Assembly (NCBI GenBank): GCA_036734105.1
Contig: DAIMZH010000014.1
Coordinates: forward strand, 1 to 64,000
Length of the DNA stretch: 64,000 nucleotides
DNA from: Azoarcus_F sp036734105
Lineage (GTDB): Bacteria > Pseudomonadota > Gammaproteobacteria > Burkholderiales > Rhodocyclaceae
Direction of reading: 5' to 3'
Shown: piece by piece, positions 62,743-64,000 of the stretch
How the letters are laid out: each line of letters starts with the position of its first letter
How positions within the stretch are numbered: position 1 is the stretch's first letter
Program-made: the position numbers and the translations under genes
Notes under the pieces: generated by a model
The model's input: the letters and a program-made list of their open reading frames with translations, nothing else
Databases searched by the model: none
Told to the model about the DNA's origin: nothing

Positions 62743-63083
62743 CCACGGAACAATAAAGCAGCAGACGCAGGCGGGAGCGAGAGCATGCACTTGATGTATC
62801 TGCTTGCCATCGCGGCGGCTGACGAGACCATTGACCTGGCGGCGTCATACTTTGTACCCGACAGGCTGTTGATCAAGGCCTTGATCGCTGCCCGCGAACG
62901 CGGCGTTCGCGTGCGCATTCTGTTGCCTGGACTGCATATGGATGCTTCGCCATTCAGATGATCGCGGTGTTCGAAGACGACTTGCTGACGGCTGAGTCGT
63001 ACTCACTTGCCCGCTGGAAGAGTCGCCCGCTGCGCGAACGGCTACCCGAATGGATTCTGTTACCCATCAAGTCACAGCTTTGA
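62743..63083 (+). pseudogene. Decayed phospholipase-D / cardiolipin-synthase gene
   Basis: Two fragments of one family are joined. 62785 onward reads MHLMYLLAIAAADETIDLAA, then SYFVPDRLLIKALIAARERG and VRVRILLPG, as in the second half of cardiolipin synthases. Just past it, in another frame, FAIQMIAVFEDDLL ... YSLARWKSRPLRERL ... IKSQL matches their C-terminus, including the final SQL. The stretch between, where the second HKD catalytic motif should be, is missing, and the N-terminal half of the gene is absent. No function is expected. Confidence 0.8.
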
Positions 63084-63182
63084 CTGTGCTGCGTGGATGT
63101 AGAAAGAGGCTGGCTATGAGCTATTGCCAGTGCGGCGCTTCAAGAGCTTGTTTGCTTCTCGGCACCCAGACGGTGTGTTGCA

Positions 63183-63707
63183 TCAGACAGTCGCTGGCCA
63201 CAAGCCCTCACCGCCAGCGGCAAGATGACAGAGGTAAACACGCAGATCGAATTCAAGCTGATGGTAATCCGGCTCGATATGCTGGCACAACCGGTAGAAA
63301 GCCTTGTCGTGCGCGCTCTCCTTCAGGTGGGCCAGTTCGTGGGCGACGATCATGCGCAGGAACTCCGGCGGTGCTTCGCGGAATACTGCAGCAATACGGA
63401 TTTCGTGCTTGGTCTTCAACTTGCCACCCTGCACCCGTGCCACCCGCGTATGCGTGCCCAGCGCCCGGCCAACCGACTGCAGCTTGCCATCGAAAAAGAC
63501 CTTGCTCGGCTGCGGCGCGTTGCGCAAATGCTCTCCGCGCAACGCCTGGACATAGTCATGCAAGGCCCGGTCAGTTCGCACCATGTGCGCCATAGGGTAC
63601 CTGTGGCGCAAGGTCTCGCCCAGCCGCCCTTGCTCAAGCAGGCGGGCAACTGGTTCGGTCAGCGTTGGCGGGTAGCCGGTGAGATAGGCGGGAAGTGGTT
63701 TGGTCAA
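63183..63707 (-). CDS. YgjP/DUF45-type zinc metallopeptidase
   Basis: 174-residue protein with the zincin motif VAHELAHLKES (HExxH) and a downstream HDKAFY with a third likely ligand. It matches the YgjP-like M48-superfamily group (WLM/DUF45), whose substrates are unknown. It lies 18 bp from the end of secF, upstream of which it would not be expected to share a role. Confidence 0.85.
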   Translation of the reverse strand: MTKPLPAYLTGYPPTLTEPVARLLEQGRLGETLRHRYPMAHMVRTDRALHDYVQALRGEHLRNAPQPSKVFFDGKLQSVGRALGTHTRVARVQGGKLKTKHEIRIAAVFREAPPEFLRMIVAHELAHLKESAHDKAFYRLCQHIEPDYHQLEFDLRVYLCHLAAGGEGLWPATV

Positions 63708-63725
63708 TGCTTGTCGCTAGTCTGC

Positions 63726-64000
63726 TTAAACGACCGCTTCTTCCTTCTGCTTTTTCGGCTTCATGAACTGCTCGCGGGACACACCCAGCCACATCACGAT
63801 AGGGCTGGACACCAGCATCGACGAGTACATGCCGAAGATGATGCTGATGATCAGCGCCAGCGCGAAGTAGTGCAGGGTTTCGCCGCCAAAGATCAGCATG
63901 GTGAAGGTGACCATCAGTGTGGTGCTGTGGGTGATGACTGTGCGCGAGATGACCCGGGTGATGGAATGATCAATGACTTCTGCGGTGGTCAGCCCGCGTT
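63726..64000 (-). CDS. secF: Protein translocase subunit SecF (3' end, truncated by window)
   Basis: The last 91 residues of SecF run off the window edge. Membrane helices with VIDHSITRVISRTVITHSTT, MLIFGGETLHYFALALIISIIFG and SSPIVMWLGVSREQF are the hallmark of the SecF C-terminus. A short basic tail ends in EEAVV. SecD should lie further to the right, outside the window. Confidence 0.95.
   Translation of the reverse strand, partial: RGLTTAEVIDHSITRVISRTVITHSTTLMVTFTMLIFGGETLHYFALALIISIIFGMYSSMLVSSPIVMWLGVSREQFMKPKKQKEEAVV

Overview
The window is a GC-rich chromosomal segment of a Gram-negative bacterium, most likely a betaproteobacterium. The evidence is the order rnpB - mraZ ... ftsZ - lpxC - dciA/secA - argJ, a complete LPS-type envelope gene set (lpxC, waaA), the meso-DAP recycling ligase mpl, and the DUF2322 and DUF3426 proteins. 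I infer Rhodocyclales or a near relative but cannot fix the genus. No tRNA, 5S/16S/23S rRNA, CRISPR array, intact insertion sequence or prophage was seen.

Left part (1-13.3 kb, the accessory-like end). A three-gene RND efflux operon (fusion protein, permease, small membrane protein, all coupled by ATGA overlaps) is divergent from a TetR regulator, with two tandem palindromic operators between them. A 39-bp sequence just before tetR recurs in inverted orientation at 9.4 kb (34 of 39 positions identical, no gaps). The two copies bracket tetR plus an unrecognised two-gene operon: a 334-aa protein followed by a 709-aa helical-repeat/TPR-like protein. Next comes a TPP-riboswitch-controlled thiD-thiC operon in which thiC is broken by an internal frame-shifting deletion, and a manganese-riboswitch-controlled GDT1/TMEM165-type exporter.

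Middle part (13.4-35 kb, housekeeping and envelope). It holds a secreted alpha-carbonic-anhydrase-like protein that has lost a zinc ligand; a pcm-rhodanese-tolC operon; waaA; UDP-glucuronate 4-epimerase; apaH; olsB-olsA for ornithine lipids; a PfkB kinase; lipoproteins; an aroQ-accB-accC-prmA-zinc ribbon/DUF3426 operon; a TlpA-like thioredoxin; mpl with a divergent nucleotidyltransferase-like gene; yraN-diaA-dolP divergent from rsmI; and pyrC with a small lipoprotein.

Right part (35.3-64 kb). RNase P RNA is followed by the full division/cell-wall cluster mraZ-rsmH-ftsL-ftsI-murE-murF-mraY-murD-ftsW-murG-murC-ddlB-ftsQ-ftsA-ftsZ, almost entirely translationally coupled, then lpxC, a 58-aa membrane protein, dciA, secA, argJ, apaG, purB, a DUF2322 protein, a DUF3179 protein, a decayed phospholipase-D/cardiolipin-synthase gene, a YgjP-type metallopeptidase and the 3' end of secF.

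The cell-wall genes make and polymerise lipid II from UDP-MurNAc. mpl recycles murein tripeptide into the same pathway, rsmI/diaA/dolP and secA/secF support replication and envelope assembly, and olsBA, waaA and lpxC shape the outer membrane. The part least explained by known systems is the bracketed 6.2-9.3 kb cassette.
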